Made by a program: the position numbers and the translations under genes. A stretch of 64,000 nucleotides of DNA from Alopecurus myosuroides (lineage: Eukaryota > Streptophyta > Magnoliopsida > Poales > Poaceae), in contig CM054060.1 in assembly GCA_028641055.1 (NCBI GenBank), positions 162,972,696 through 163,036,695 of the forward strand, given 5' to 3'. Position 1 is the stretch's first letter, and each line of letters starts with the position of its first letter. Shown here piece by piece: positions 1 through 11,080 of the stretch. The notes below the pieces were generated by a model. It worked only from the letters and a program-made list of their open reading frames with translations, did not search any database and was not told the origin of the DNA.

Positions 1-444
1 GGCCCAGTAAGCTGATGCGCAGGAAGACGGATTCTAGAAGAACCCGGACCACGACCCAAAGTGGTGCGGCTTGGAGGAGAAAACGGATTCCTTACTTTCC
101 AAGTTAGATACTTTCCGTAGTCTTCTAGGTTTCCTTTCTGTAAGCCCTAATCTGGCTATCTATATAAAGCCAGACGGGATCAAGGAACAGATAGACAACA
201 ATTAGCTAGAAGCCAACTCGCCGAGAAGTTGATCCTCGCCGAGTTAGCAAAACCATACTCACATTGTACTTTGCATACTTTAGGCGTCAACCCTGATTTA
301 GTGAGATTACAGGAGTAGGAACGTCGCCTAGTTGTGTGGTCCAAAGCTGGGTGTTCTCGTTTGTCGTATTATCACATCCCCCCGCGGTTCTACCAGTAGG
401 CTCATGGCACCCCCGTCTATGAAGTCTACCACGATGTCTCGACA
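1..444 (+). mobile_element. Partial Ty3/gypsy LTR (3' portion), cut by the window start
   Basis: The stretch has the make-up of a plant LTR: a TATA box (tatataaa, about 161-168), a leader, and an end in CTCGACA, resembling the CACGACA end of the gypsy LTRs at 3518 and 26825. Immediately after 444 the sequence becomes copia gag read on the other strand, so this looks like the end of an element inserted into that gag. No primer-binding site follows, which fits a 3' or solo LTR. The left end and target duplication are outside the window, so family and completeness are inferred. Confidence 0.6.
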
Positions 445-449
445 ATTTT

Positions 450-1733
450 CCTCAATAATAGTTGCATGATCACAAGAAGAAGTAGAGGTTCTAGGGTTGT
501 TAAACTGATTAAGTTGAGTTTGAAGTTGTTCATGTCACTCTTTGAGGATAGAGTGTTGACTCTCCAAGGCCTTGTGAGATTTGGTGAGCTTTTCAAACTC
601 CTCGGTCAGTTTATCATGACCAACCCCAAACTCAACCTTATCCTTTTTAGCCTTTTTACATTAGCAATTGCAAGGTCACGTTCTTTGGTAATATTAGAGA
701 CAAGTTCATTATGTGAATCTTCAATAGAATCAAGTTCATCTTCAAGAGAAACTATACCATTATGCTCTTCATCAAGAGTCATGGAGAGGTATGTTATTTC
801 ATCTGCATCTCTCCTTTCAATCTCACCTTTCTTCTCAAGAGCTTCATGGGCCTCTCCCAATTGGCTCATGAGGTGATCAAAGTACTTCTTGGTCTCACCT
901 TGCATGTTACACATAAAATGTTCCAATGAGGCAACTCATCTTCTACCCTAAGACTAGCATGGTTTACCAATACATTTAAGGTCTTAGAGTAGGGAGAAGG
1001 TGATACCTCCGAGGCCTTAGCCATGAAGCACTTGGCATTGACTTGAGGATGATTCTCATTGGGGGATTCAAAGAGTGATGAAGATGATGGAGTTGTAGCA
1101 ATAGCAATAGTGACCACTTCACTTGTGGTTTCTTCTTTTTCATCACTTCCGGAATCATACTCTTCTTGAGCCACAAGCACAAACTTGGTGGAAGTCTTCT
1201 TGTTGAATAGACAAGGCGGTGTAGTTGAGTTGACAATCTACGGCTTCTATTCTTGTCAAGTTCTTGGGGTCATGTGGCTTGTATCCATCTCAAGTGACCC
1301 TCCAAAGTTCTATACAAGACGAGTTCAAGTGAGTTTCCATATAATATTGCCATTAACCAAAAGAGTGTGCATCAATTTTAGGAGGATCTCCTCTAGGAAT
1401 TATATGGGGATGTGGGACGGGAGGTTCGGGAGAATAGCGTCGTTTGACAGCGTGGAATTCTCGTTTTCCTTCCGTACCCTTATGGGTGGAGTTCTTAGCG
1501 GAAGCATCTTTAAGTGGTTCACCATCTTCCCCAATCTTGGCACCCTCTGGTAGTTCAACCGTAGGGGATGTAGAGGATGTTTCCGGTTCCTTGGCTTTCA
1601 TAAATTGCAACATGAGTGTTCGCAATTCATCGATTTTGCTCTCCACGGATGAGGTCAATGAATTTTTCAACTCATTGAGATCATCCATCGAGACACTCGC
1701 CATGGAACCGACGACATCCGGAACATCGGTCAT
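450..1733 (-). pseudogene. Ty1/copia gag, degenerate (SIRE/Maximus-like)
   Basis: Reading leftward from an ATG at 1733, just inside the LTR and primer-binding site, there is an N-terminal gag segment of about 126 residues (to 1353). The same protein then continues in pieces in other frames. 866-1180 holds an acidic, serine-rich part with a CFMAK motif, and 606-926 holds a heptad-rich coiled coil. Such an N-terminal gag with a long coiled coil is known from SIRE/Maximus-type copia elements. Several stops and frame changes show it is not functional, and it is interrupted at 444 by the gypsy LTR. The element type is well supported by position next to the LTR; the lineage name is inferred. Confidence 0.6.
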
Positions 1734-1773
1734 ACTAAACTCTTAGACGGTTAAGCCTGATAAAAGAGTCGAG

Positions 1774-1785
1774 GCTCTGATACTA
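1774..1785 (-). other. Primer-binding site of the minus-strand copia element
   Basis: On the minus strand TAGTATCAGAGC lies three bases beyond the LTR end. It matches the usual plant copia site TGGTATCAGAGC (complement of initiator tRNA-Met 3' end) in 11 of 12 positions. It fixes the element's orientation: the LTR on the right (1788-3152) is its 5' LTR. Confidence 0.75.
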
Positions 1786-1787
1786 AT

Positions 1788-3152
1788 TGAACATATAGTA
1801 AGAGCACCTAGAGGGGGTGAATATTTGCTACGACCAATTTTAATTTTTTTGAAGATTAGGCTTGACACAAAGGTAAATTCTCTAGATAATGCAACAACGG
1901 TGAATTTACCTATATGACAAGAACAAGCACAAACACAATGCGAGCACAAGTAAAGGAGGAAGGAAACGAGGTAACCGATATGAAGCACACGGAGACACGA
2001 TGTATTCCCGAGTTCCTCCTTGTTACGGGAGTACGTAACGTTGGAGGGTGTGAGATCGCCACGAAGGCCTACTCAACGCCACAAAGGCCTCACCCTATTC
2101 TCCGATGAACCCCGCCACAAAGGCCTAGTACACCTTACACTATTGATCCCCTTTGAGGTGGGAATCGAATCCTTTACGAACTAGCTTGGGGAACACAACT
2201 ACAACCAAATTGGGGGCTCCCAACAATCACCAATCACTAACAAGTGTAGCAATGGAGTCTAGATTCTCCACAAGGAAACCCTAGACTAGATCCCTCAAGA
2301 GAATGAGGGGGAAAGGAAGAACGACTCGGTGAATATGTAGATCGGGGCCTTCTCCTTCAATCCTCCAAGTATCAACGAGTTTGGGTGGAAGGATTGGGAG
2401 ATTTCTAGCTTTTGGAGGCTCAATAAATGCTGGACTTCAATGCCGGTTCGAGCAACCCCTTGGAGAAGAAGGGGATGGGGTATTTATAGCCCCCTACTCA
2501 TAACTAGCCGTTTGACCCTTTTTACGCCTGGCGGTACTACCGCTGGGGTCAGCGGTACTACCGCTCGCTGGCAACCAGAGCGGTACTGAGAGGTCCCAAC
2601 CAAATGACGCGGGCGGTACTACCGCGGAAGTACCGCAGTACTTCCAGCGGCGGTACTACCGCTAGGCCCACCGGTACTACCGCTGGCCACGAATTCGAAA
2701 TAAGTCGAAGTGGCTGGCGGTAGTACTAGGGCACTACCGCTCTAGTACCGTAATGGTTACAGTGAGCAAAACTCCCCTGGCGGTACTTTGACCGACAGCG
2801 GTACTTCCGCTACCTAGAAGGAGCGGTACTTCCGCTGGCGGTAGCGGTACTGTCGCCATGAGAAGCCTTGCTCCAAAATCGACTAAGTCACAGCGGTACT
2901 ACTGGACCAGTACCGCTGAAGTACCGCTGGATGTAGTAGTTGTTTTCATTCTGGCAGTACTACCAACGGTACTACCGCTCACTAGAGAGAGCGTTACTAT
3001 CGCTGATGCACCCGGTACTACCGCTGGACAGAGACAATTTTGGTGGCTTTGTCATTCTGCACTCTTCCTTTTTGCGTCGAAATGATGTTTCTTGAAATAA
3101 CTTAAATGCAAGGTTAGAAAATTAATGGTGTTGTTATCAACTCCAAAACACA
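1788..3152 (-). mobile_element. 5' LTR of minus-strand Ty1/copia element
   Basis: On the minus strand the LTR starts TGTGTT at 3152 and ends TTCA at 1788, followed by the primer-binding site. It shares blocks with the plus-strand LTR at 29561-30786 and with the remnant ending at 13639: the segments around 'gaactcgggaatacat', 'tataggtaaattca' and 'attcaccc..ctctaggtg'. They are diverged members of one copia family. The middle (2525-3040) is filled by a palindromic motif array. The outer boundary at 3152 is set by analogy with the other LTR, and no target duplication can be checked. Confidence 0.7.
2525..3040. repeat. Dispersed palindromic motif array, core gcggtactaccgc
   Basis: About twenty copies of cggtac or its complement occur in roughly 500 bases of the LTR. 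Many are in the near-palindrome gcggtactaccgc, and spacing is irregular. Copies are diverged (for example ggtacttccgc, gcgttactatcgc). It sits in the U3 part of the LTR, upstream of where a promoter is expected. Confidence 0.8.
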
Positions 3153-3512
3153 TGAGAGCTCAAATGCAAATATGCACTTTCAAAGAGGCCGGGGTGGGGA
3201 GTTCCAGAACGAATTCCTCATCCAACCTCGACCCTCTCACTCCCTCCCGCTCTCTGTCGCCGCCCTCTCCTCGCCGGAGGAGTTTTGACCACCGGAATAT
3301 CTGGGGGGGGGGCTCCGGATCTGATCCTCCAATCTTCCGGGCATCTTCTTCCCCATGCAGTTCCACCATGGAAGAGGGTAACTCCACTTGTTTCCAGTCT
3401 TGGGTGCTCTTCACCCATTGTTATTTTCCACTGGAGTTATTGGTTTTTTCCTTGGGGTAGATAATGCCATTCATCTCTAGTGCATTGTAGATACATTAGT
3501 TTTTGTACTATG
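3153..3512. other. Unassigned sequence left of the gypsy insertion
   Basis: This is the DNA into which the gypsy element inserted; it continues at 27295. It has a pyrimidine- and GC-rich part (3225-3330, with a run of nine G) and no intact gene. A 111-codon open frame at 3125-3460 has no recognisable domain. It may belong to the copia element whose 3' part follows at 27295, but this is not shown. Confidence 0.4.
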
Positions 3513-3517
3513 TTGTC

Positions 3518-3982
3518 TGATGGGGGGATGATAACCCGGTAGGCCAATGCCAAGGTGTAACTCGGCCCAAAGGGAACCGCGCAAGACCCGGCTCAAGGAA
3601 AAGGAGCTTCTAGAAGGCCCAAGAAGTAGTGTAGGCCTCGTAGCCCGGTTTGTGGATTACGATAAGGAAATCTAGGGTTTATATGCGGTGACTGGGTAGG
3701 ACTCCGAGTGTGCCTTGGATAGGAAGCCAGGGGGCCGGGTAAGATATAAACCGGCTCCCAGGGTCAGAAAGAACACGAGCTTCACCAGATATTCGATTTT
3801 CCCTGTAATACGAGAATTTATACTGAAAACCTAGATCAGAGACTCGGCGACTTGATTGCCAGAGCTACCAAATCGATTGATAACATGGTTTCCCTTGAGC
3901 TAAACCCTCTCCCAAACACCAGAGTCGAATTTCCCCAAGATAAGTTACCCCCGGTAACGTCTGCCGTGATTATCCCACGACA
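3518..3982 (+). repeat. 5' LTR of the Tat gypsy element
   Basis: TG...CA ends; TATA box gatataaa at 3743-3750. It is the same length as the 3' LTR and differs from it only by substitutions, mostly G/A, C/T and G/T. Confidence 0.95.
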
Positions 3983-4001
3983 GTTGGCGCCCACCGTGGG
4001 G
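3983..4001 (+). other. Primer-binding site of the Tat gypsy element
   Basis: The sequence gttggcgcccaccgtgggg directly follows the 5' LTR, where the tRNA primer anneals. I do not assign the tRNA. Confidence 0.7.
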
Positions 4002-4116
4002 CCTGCGTCCAAGGGTGTTTACATCACGGGAAAAGCTCGGGAGAGCATGAAAAACCTCGTCATCAGCGAGATCTACACCAACCCCGAAGGAGAGAAGATG
4101 GTGGCCAGAGTCGGAT

Positions 4117-6888
4117 TTGCTGGATGCCGGATCTATCGTCACAATTGGCCGGGTCAACGTCTTCGTCGGCATGGTATGTACGTCTGGTTCAATTCCTGAT
4201 GATGTTGAATATGATTCCGTGTCAGGAGGAGCGACCTGCGTTCAGTCGGATGGGGAAGAGTCGGTCGGGACGATCGATCCGATAGGAGAGCCCACCACGA
4301 AGAGGGAACAGTCAGAGGAGCCGGCATGGACCCCGCGTGGCCGGGTCACGAGGGAAGATGATACCGAGTCCATCCTGCACCTGCTGGAGGATCGGTACGA
4401 AGAGGATAGCTGTGATGAGGAAGAGTATGAATCTACACCAGGCATCACGCGCCAGGTCGCGGTCTACACGGCCCCTGCAACCAATCTTAATCAGGGGGAC
4501 GTGACTACGGCCGCGGTCGGAGCGGCGCGAGCGCTGGCTCAGCAACAAAATCCGGTTGATGGAAACCCGGTCATAGCCCGGGTTGACGGAGAGTCGGTTT
4601 CAGTCACCAGCAATACCCCGGAAAGCGAATTGCAAAGAAACATGTTTGGGTTTATGACGAACAGAACGCCAGGAGCAGGGCCCTCGAATCCGCGAAATCC
4701 GGCTCTGTTCAACAATAACCTGATCTTGGATCCTACGGTGCTAGCAACGGTGATAACCCCGGAAAACGCGGTGGCACGCGCTGCAGATATGGATGTGGCC
4801 CACCGTGCATTGGATCGGCAGAGGAGATATATGGAAGCTGAAAGACAGGGGATAGCAGCGCGCCAGCGCGAGCTGGAAGCATTGGAGAACCGGCTCCAAG
4901 TTCAGTCGACCAAGATGCACAATCAGAGATATCAGTCGAGATTACCGGCAACGGGTGGAACTATAAACCCGGCCGCACTGTTTATTACACCTCAGGATCA
5001 ACCAATTCCAGCTGTGAATCAGGAAACCGGACATCAGCCTGTAACCTTGGGAGGACAGCCGGCAAACGTACAAGCCGGGTTACCCACATTGCAAACAGGG
5101 ATCGTAACTGGCAATACAGCGCCACCACCACCACCGCCACGATTTCACACTCCGCCAGGTCACTTCAATAACCCCATGGACAATGTATATGCAGCAACAT
5201 TGGCATTGGATCGTATCCCCGTAAGAGAGTCACCCCATGCGGAGGAGACCCGGCGGCCGATAGATCTATTGCGCACAGCAGTGGCTCAGCAGGCCAATTA
5301 CCCGGATAACAGGAGTGGAATGCATGGAACACCGTATGTTAGCCGGCATAACGGAAATACCGGCAATATTCAGACAAGCTCAGCACGGCGGAGGGCAGAG
5401 CAGCAGCAAATGTCGCCTCCTCCACGTAGACCAGCAACACCTGCAGTATCAGCGGCGCAAGCTATCGTGGACAGTTCTCGAGCCATGCGCGCAGCAGCCG
5501 GGTCTGCGGTACGAGGGCCGGTAGTGGTTGCACCCCCCACCGTACTGGCATCCGGATCACATGTTTCCCGGGTGAGGCCAGTACCGGCAATTTTAGCCGG
5601 GCCCAAGTGTTTCTCGGACGTCATCAGAGCCGAGCCTTACCCGGATAAGTTCAAGGAACTGGGTAAAGTGGTCAATTACGAGCCAACCATGGATCCAGAA
5701 ACCTGGCTAAGTAGTTATGAGATGGCCATGTCGATTCGCAACGCGTCTGAAAATCTTCAAGCCAAGTTTATGTACCTTATGATGTCAGAGGGAGCAGCAA
5801 AATTATGGTTCAGTAATCTACCCGAAAAGTCCGTCAATTCTTGGAGCGAGCTGAAAACGGCCTTTGTCAAGCACTTTCATGGAACATGCAGGAAGTTGTT
5901 CACAATTGATGATTTAGAGCGATGTGTCCAGAAGAAGGGAGAGCCGGCGCGCAGTTGGGTGCGCCGGGTCATGGAAATACTCCACTCGTCCAAAGATATT
6001 CAACCAAAGGATGCATTACAGGCTATGGCGAAAACATGCAAGTATATAGCCTTAGTGCAAAAGCTGACGCGCATGAAATCTAGTCGGAATGCTTCAGCGG
6101 TTACTATGGGAGAGTTAATGGACGCGTGCAACAAGCACGCCGCCACGGATACCACAGAGGACGATGTTGATGACAAGAAAGCCAAAGCCAACGCGAGCAA
6201 CAGTGGAAGACCCGGCAACGGATCTGCGCCGGGTAACAATGGAGGAAATAATGGAAACAACCAGAACAAGCGCCCGTATGAGGGAAGTTCCGAGTTTGTC
6301 GCCAATACAGAAGCCGGGTTTTCCAGACCCAGAGCAGAAGGAAATTTCAACGGAGGAAACTTTAATGGAGGAAATTACCAAGGACCGCCAAGACCGGCTA
6401 ACCATATAGAGGCTTTCAGGATGCCCTGTCCGCGGCATAGCAGGAACGGCAGGCCGGCTAATCATTCATTACAACAGTGTGTAGATTTACAGACATGGAA
6501 GAACGAGGAAATACATAAGGCAATGCGAGGTGCAGGCCGGGGAGCAGGACCGGGTCCGGGTGGTAACCCGGGCAACGGCCCACCCCCAGCAGGCAACCCA
6601 GGAGGTGGCAATCCGGGTAACAATCAGGGAGGAGCTGGAGGTTTCCAGGCTAACCCCAAGCAGTTGGGGCAGTACCACGTTCACACCACAGGAACTTCTA
6701 ACAAGGATAGAAAGATACTAAAAAAGGCAGTAAACTCGGTTTCTTCGGCTGTCCCGAGATACTTGAGATGGTCGGATCAAGAGGTAACATGGAGCAGAAG
6801 GGATCACCCGGAAAGAATAGAACATCCGGGTGTCTTAGCGTTGGTGGTTGCACCACAGGTTAATTGTTATGAGTTGAAAAGGTTCTAA
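4117..6888 (+). CDS. gag: gag polyprotein of the Tat gypsy element
   Basis: The 923-codon frame gives a capsid-type protein. The N-terminal 490 residues are acidic and then Gln/Pro-rich. Residues about 495-680 hold the retrotransposon gag core (segments such as YPDKFKELGKVVNYEP, ETWLSSYEMAM, AKLWFSNLP, VKHFHG). Residues about 690-860 are Gly/Asn/Pro-rich and likely bind nucleic acid; no classic CCHC knuckle is seen. The natural start is probably near 4048 in another frame (MKNLVISEIY), so an indel probably lies around 4120-4190. The frame ends at TAA 6886-6888, exactly where the protease motif begins one frame away. A lost A in the A-run about 6876-6880 would explain this. Confidence 0.85.
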   Translation: MLDAGSIVTIGRVNVFVGMVCTSGSIPDDVEYDSVSGGATCVQSDGEESVGTIDPIGEPTTKREQSEEPAWTPRGRVTREDDTESILHLLEDRYEEDSCDEEEYESTPGITRQVAVYTAPATNLNQGDVTTAAVGAARALAQQQNPVDGNPVIARVDGESVSVTSNTPESELQRNMFGFMTNRTPGAGPSNPRNPALFNNNLILDPTVLATVITPENAVARAADMDVAHRALDRQRRYMEAERQGIAARQRELEALENRLQVQSTKMHNQRYQSRLPATGGTINPAALFITPQDQPIPAVNQETGHQPVTLGGQPANVQAGLPTLQTGIVTGNTAPPPPPPRFHTPPGHFNNPMDNVYAATLALDRIPVRESPHAEETRRPIDLLRTAVAQQANYPDNRSGMHGTPYVSRHNGNTGNIQTSSARRRAEQQQMSPPPRRPATPAVSAAQAIVDSSRAMRAAAGSAVRGPVVVAPPTVLASGSHVSRVRPVPAILAGPKCFSDVIRAEPYPDKFKELGKVVNYEPTMDPETWLSSYEMAMSIRNASENLQAKFMYLMMSEGAAKLWFSNLPEKSVNSWSELKTAFVKHFHGTCRKLFTIDDLERCVQKKGEPARSWVRRVMEILHSSKDIQPKDALQAMAKTCKYIALVQKLTRMKSSRNASAVTMGELMDACNKHAATDTTEDDVDDKKAKANASNSGRPGNGSAPGNNGGNNGNNQNKRPYEGSSEFVANTEAGFSRPRAEGNFNGGNFNGGNYQGPPRPANHIEAFRMPCPRHSRNGRPANHSLQQCVDLQTWKNEEIHKAMRGAGRGAGPGPGGNPGNGPPPAGNPGGGNPGNNQGGAGGFQANPKQLGQYHVHTTGTSNKDRKILKKAVNSVSSAVPRYLRWSDQEVTWSRRDHPERIEHPGVLALVVAPQVNCYELKRF

Positions 6889-8092
6889 TGGACGGCGGAA
6901 GCAGCATCAATATCCTATATTGGGAAACTTTCCTACGCATGGGTCTCAAGGAGTCTCAGTTACAGAAAAGTTCTACAGTCTTTCATGGGATTGTGCCGGG
7001 TCACTCGGCGTGCCCCGAAGGGAAGATTACATTGGAGGTTGCTTTTGGAGAATCAAAGGATAATTTCCGAGTGGAGTGGCTCATGTTCGAGGTGGTAAAG
7101 TTGCGCACCCCCTATCATGCGCTGTTTGGAAGGCCGGCTTACGCCAAGTTCATGGCCAGGCCGTGTTACGTATACCTACAGCTAAAGATCCCAGGTCCCA
7201 AGCAAACCATCACCATACATGGGAGCCGGGTTATAGCAGCTGAGTGTGACGAAGGAGACGCGGCAATGGCAGAACAAGCTTGCAGAAAGGAAGAGCTCAA
7301 GTATTACCGGTCTCAAGTAGACCCGGATGACAGAACAATGTTGAAGAGGCCAAATACGGAGGATGAGAGAGCAAAGTTCAAGGCAGCACAGGACACAAAG
7401 ATGGTGGCTTTTGTTGAAGGTGATCCCTCCAAGCAATTTGCTATAGGATCTAACCTAGACAGTAAGCAAGAAGAGGCACTCATTGAATTCATTCGCGGAA
7501 ATCAAGATGTTTTCGCTTGGACGCCCAGTGATATGCCAGGTATCCCGACCGAGTTAGCTGAGAACAGTTTGCATGTTGATCCTAAGTCCCGGCCTGTGAA
7601 GCAGGGCCTGAGAAAAATGAATGAGGAAAGAAGAAAGGCTATAGGAGCAGAGATAGCCAGGCTACTTGCGGCCGGCTTTATCATGGAAGTTTTTCACCCA
7701 GATTGGTTGGCAAATCTGGTTCTAGTAATGAAAAAGAGTAATGAGGGGAGGATGTGCATTGATTACATGAGTCTCAACAAGCATTGCCCAAAAGATCCGT
7801 TTGCTCTTCCAAGGATAGATCAGATCATAGATGCAGTGGCTGGAAGTGACCTACTATGTTTCCTGGATGCATATTCCGGGTATCATCAGATCAAGCTCAA
7901 GAAGGAAGATTGGGAGAAAACATCGTTCATAACCCCTTTTGGAGCTTTCTGTTACAAAACCATGACTTTTGGACTGAAGAACGCTGGCGCAACCTACCAG
8001 CGATGCATTCAGAAGTGTTTTGAGGATCAGATTGGACGTAACATTCACGCCTATGTCGATGATGTGGTGATCAAGACAAGGAAGGCAGAAAC
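6888..8092 (+). pseudogene. pol: pol, first part: protease and reverse transcriptase up to the CACTA insertion
   Basis: The frame opens at the aspartic protease motif DGGSSINIL, with a protease-like domain to about residue 110. A linker and reverse transcriptase follow, with CIDYMSLNKHCPKDPF, FLDAYSGYHQI, FGLKNAGATYQR and the catalytic YVDD. The CACTA element starts at 8093, about 11 codons after YVDD. The frame runs on into transposon sequence to 8132, so the C-terminal 14 residues of the open frame are not pol. The coding sequence resumes at 18840 after one copy of the target duplication. The gag-pol junction needs a frame change. Confidence 0.9.
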
Positions 8093-8116
8093 CACTACAA
8101 CAGGACAGAGCTTTGG

Positions 8117-8385
8117 TAACACAATCGTGTAACACACAGTAAAATATGTTACATGAAAAAATCGAGTAACACAACATTTGGGCTGCAACGACCGACAGTA
8201 ACACAAACTATACACGGCCCGAAATGTGTTACAGAGATATTGACCAAGTAACATATAATTATGGTCGGAGGGAATGTGTTACACTGATATTGACATGGTA
8301 ACATATAAATATGGTCGATGGGAATGTGTTACAAACTTTGGTGAGAGTAACACATAATCATGAGTTGATGCATAGTGTTACACGC
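8117..8385. repeat. 5' subterminal repeat array of the CACTA element
   Basis: At least ten copies of GTAACA or TGTTAC occur in both orientations within about 270 bases just inside the inverted repeat, many extended to GTAACACA/TGTGTTAC. Confidence 0.85.
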
Positions 8386-8399
8386 TCAATTATAGGGGG

Positions 8400-10935
8400 G
8401 AATAGAAAAAAAAAAGAATCAGTTGCATGTGTATATAACCACTACCTCGCATAGGGCTCCACGTGTCAACATGAAGTTTTTAATAGAAATGATAATTTTT
8501 TTGGCAAATAAGAATAAAACAATGTACTGTTCAGTTTAGCAAACTATTTTGATCTGGATTTCAGTAAATACCTTATTACCCAATTTGATGTGAATTTTAG
8601 GATGAATCAGTGACCATACATGCCAAATGAACTCATTTTAAATTGATCATATAAATTAAATCATTGACATCAATAATTATGAACGAGCGGAAAGACCGGC
8701 AACAAACAGCAGCATTATTATTGAATTGTACAGCAGTACAACTAAAAGCATCAAGTCCCAATCGGTAGGTTTAGTACACTAGTGTTGTACTAGCCTGAAG
8801 CGGAGGAAATAAAATTGTCTTGTGCTAACAATATGTTTGCCCAGGAAATAAAGTTGTCTTGTGCTAACAATATGTTTTCCCTGGAAACCAATCGTACAGT
8901 CACACTAGTACACAACGAGTATCGTCCATAGCGGTAAGTCAAGTCACTCAGAACAGCAAGATTATTACAACACGATCTTCACAAGCAAATAAAAGCAGTA
9001 CGTGCCCAGCATACAACGCCCAGTTGACAGGGCGGCAAGATGGCCGGCGCCCAGCTGGAAGTTCATGGCACATAAGTCACGCAGACAACAACTTGGCCTA
9101 CGCCCAGCTGCAAGTGCAAGACACAAATCACACACATATGCTGGTTCACAAGAACAAAGAAGAAAACGTGTCCAGGATTTCACACCAAATAAACATCCCA
9201 CATATATCTAAACGTCCATTTCACAAAGGAGTAAGTTCAGTTTACAAAATGGTAAATCTGACATAATACTTCTTTGACAAATAGTCTATTTATTCAACGA
9301 AAATCTGTTATTATACATCAGTTTCAAATAGCAACAACTATGCAAACATAAAAGTCCGCTCATAGAATGCATGGCTTCGTCCATCAGTTCAGATCAATCC
9401 TTCTAATCTCCACTCGCAAAATTACCTGAAAATAAGATTAAAGGAAACGCTTGAGCAAGTTCATTTCAAATCAGAAGAGTCACGTTAAATTTCAATACAT
9501 GTATGGACTGTAATTGTAATACACTGTGAACTTAATACTTTATAGTAGAAAATGAGAGTCAGGCACAAGTTGTTTGAAGCAGGAGTAATGTTGCCAGAAT
9601 GCTAGGCAGATCAAGGACTTCTATGTTAAGATACAGGTGTATGTCTCGGAGTGAACAACGACAATTAGAAAAGTTCATCTTAGAAATTAGTTAACTCTCA
9701 TTTGCTTGTTCCCAACTGAGCAAAAGAAGAAAAGTTTATGATTTGAACAAATATATTAAATGTCTTGGAATATTTAATTGTATGAATAGGGATTATGGAC
9801 TGCATGCAAGTTAGCTCTGCAAATAACAATTCAGTGTTGCCTGGACATGTTCGTAACAACTAAATACAAGAGAAATTTCAGCGTGTACACAAACTAGGTA
9901 AGTAGCTAGTGTTATGTCCGCATGTGTCCGAGGGACGCCGTGGAAAGCTAAATTAGTTTTGGGTGACGCCGCAGACAGGTGATGTAGCTAATGCGGCCTA
10001 TACCATGAAACGATATGCATCTCTAAAAAAAGGAAGCTCCATGAAAATAGATGTATCTTTTACCAAGAGGAGAACATGACCTCATATAGCTTCAGATCAA
10101 TAGCACGTACAAAGCTTTAGAAAAAAGTAAAAAGGGCACAAGGCCAAGTACAGAGCTATCGGTACATCTCTTAACAATGAATTATTTCAGCTGTGGATGA
10201 CATTTTGGTATTATCAACCAAAAGTACTAATGTTATCATATCCACAACGGCAGCATCAACCGAAAATAAAGAATGAGAAACTGAAAAGCAATTAGGAAAC
10301 AAACGTTGGATTTATTGTTGAATGGCAGACCTCTGCAGCTAAAGTCCTTATTCAGGTACAACAACACTATATATAATCATGAAATGTTGCTCCAAGATAG
10401 AATTACACTTTTTCCCATGTAGGCAAAGTTAAGAAAACTGGCTACACAGACTAAAAATTCATCACTTGGTCTAGGAGAAAGCAACTGCTCTTTAATAGAT
10501 TCTAAATCCATCGATAAACTGTGTAACGAAAAGAAACATAGTTACTGCGCTGAATAATAAGGGACGAAACTAACATGTTTGCATGGAACTGCAGTGTCAT
10601 CTGAACAACCAAAAAGAAGATAACTAAGGCTATTGCATTACATTAAGTTCCTTACTGGTCATTGAATTAACTAAGACGTACTATTTACATTATCGGCAAG
10701 TTTTACCTCTCATATAGCTTTGGAAAACAAGTAAAAGGACAAGGCCACGCATTGATGTACTGCTACAATTCTTAACAACTTATACATAATTATTTGAACG
10801 TTAACTATTTTAGCTCTTCCTAAACTTTTACCTCATGTTCTCAACCAAGTAAATGGCACTCCCAAAATACAAAATATTCCTTTCTCCGTTTCATATAAAA
10901 TGACTCTTATATAGATGTATCTAGACATATTTTAG
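8400..10935. other. CACTA interior, AT-rich, no supported gene
   Basis: No long open frame or known domain is visible. One 39-bp direct duplication (about 8804-8881, around 'ttgtcttgtgctaacaatat') is present. Short frames at 8965-9266 have no recognisable product. The stretch could be decayed introns or untranslated parts of a captured or transposase gene read leftward, but nothing proves this. Confidence 0.5.
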
Positions 10936-11080
10936 TACTCCCTCCGATCCTTAAAAAGTGTCGGACTATATACCTATAGCTTGTATGGGATTAGTTCATT
11001 TGGGGCGACACTTTTTTAGGATCGGAGGGAGTACTAGATACATCTAGTTGAGAGTCATCTAATATGGAAGATGCGATGGA
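10880..11080. mobile_element. Outer Stowaway-like MITE, interrupted by another MITE
   Basis: Sequence left of the inner MITE (ctccgtttcatataaaatga) and right of it (gagagtcatctaatatggaa) are reverse complements of each other with some changes and resemble Stowaway ends. The right terminus is degraded, so outer limits are approximate. Confidence 0.6.
10936..11033. mobile_element. Inner Stowaway MITE, 98 bp
   Basis: Ends TACTCCCTCCGATCC and GGATCGGAGGGAGTA pair over about 28 bases, with the TA target included at both ends. It sits within an older MITE. Confidence 0.9.

Noticed and set aside
6870..6900. Programmed ribosomal frameshift at the gag-protease junction
   Set aside because: No clear slippery heptamer, and the same kind of A-run loss occurs at 19176 where no programmed shift is expected; a mutation is simpler.
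8965..9266. Overlapping short frames in the CACTA left part
   Set aside because: No domain or codon signal and open on both strands; probably chance.
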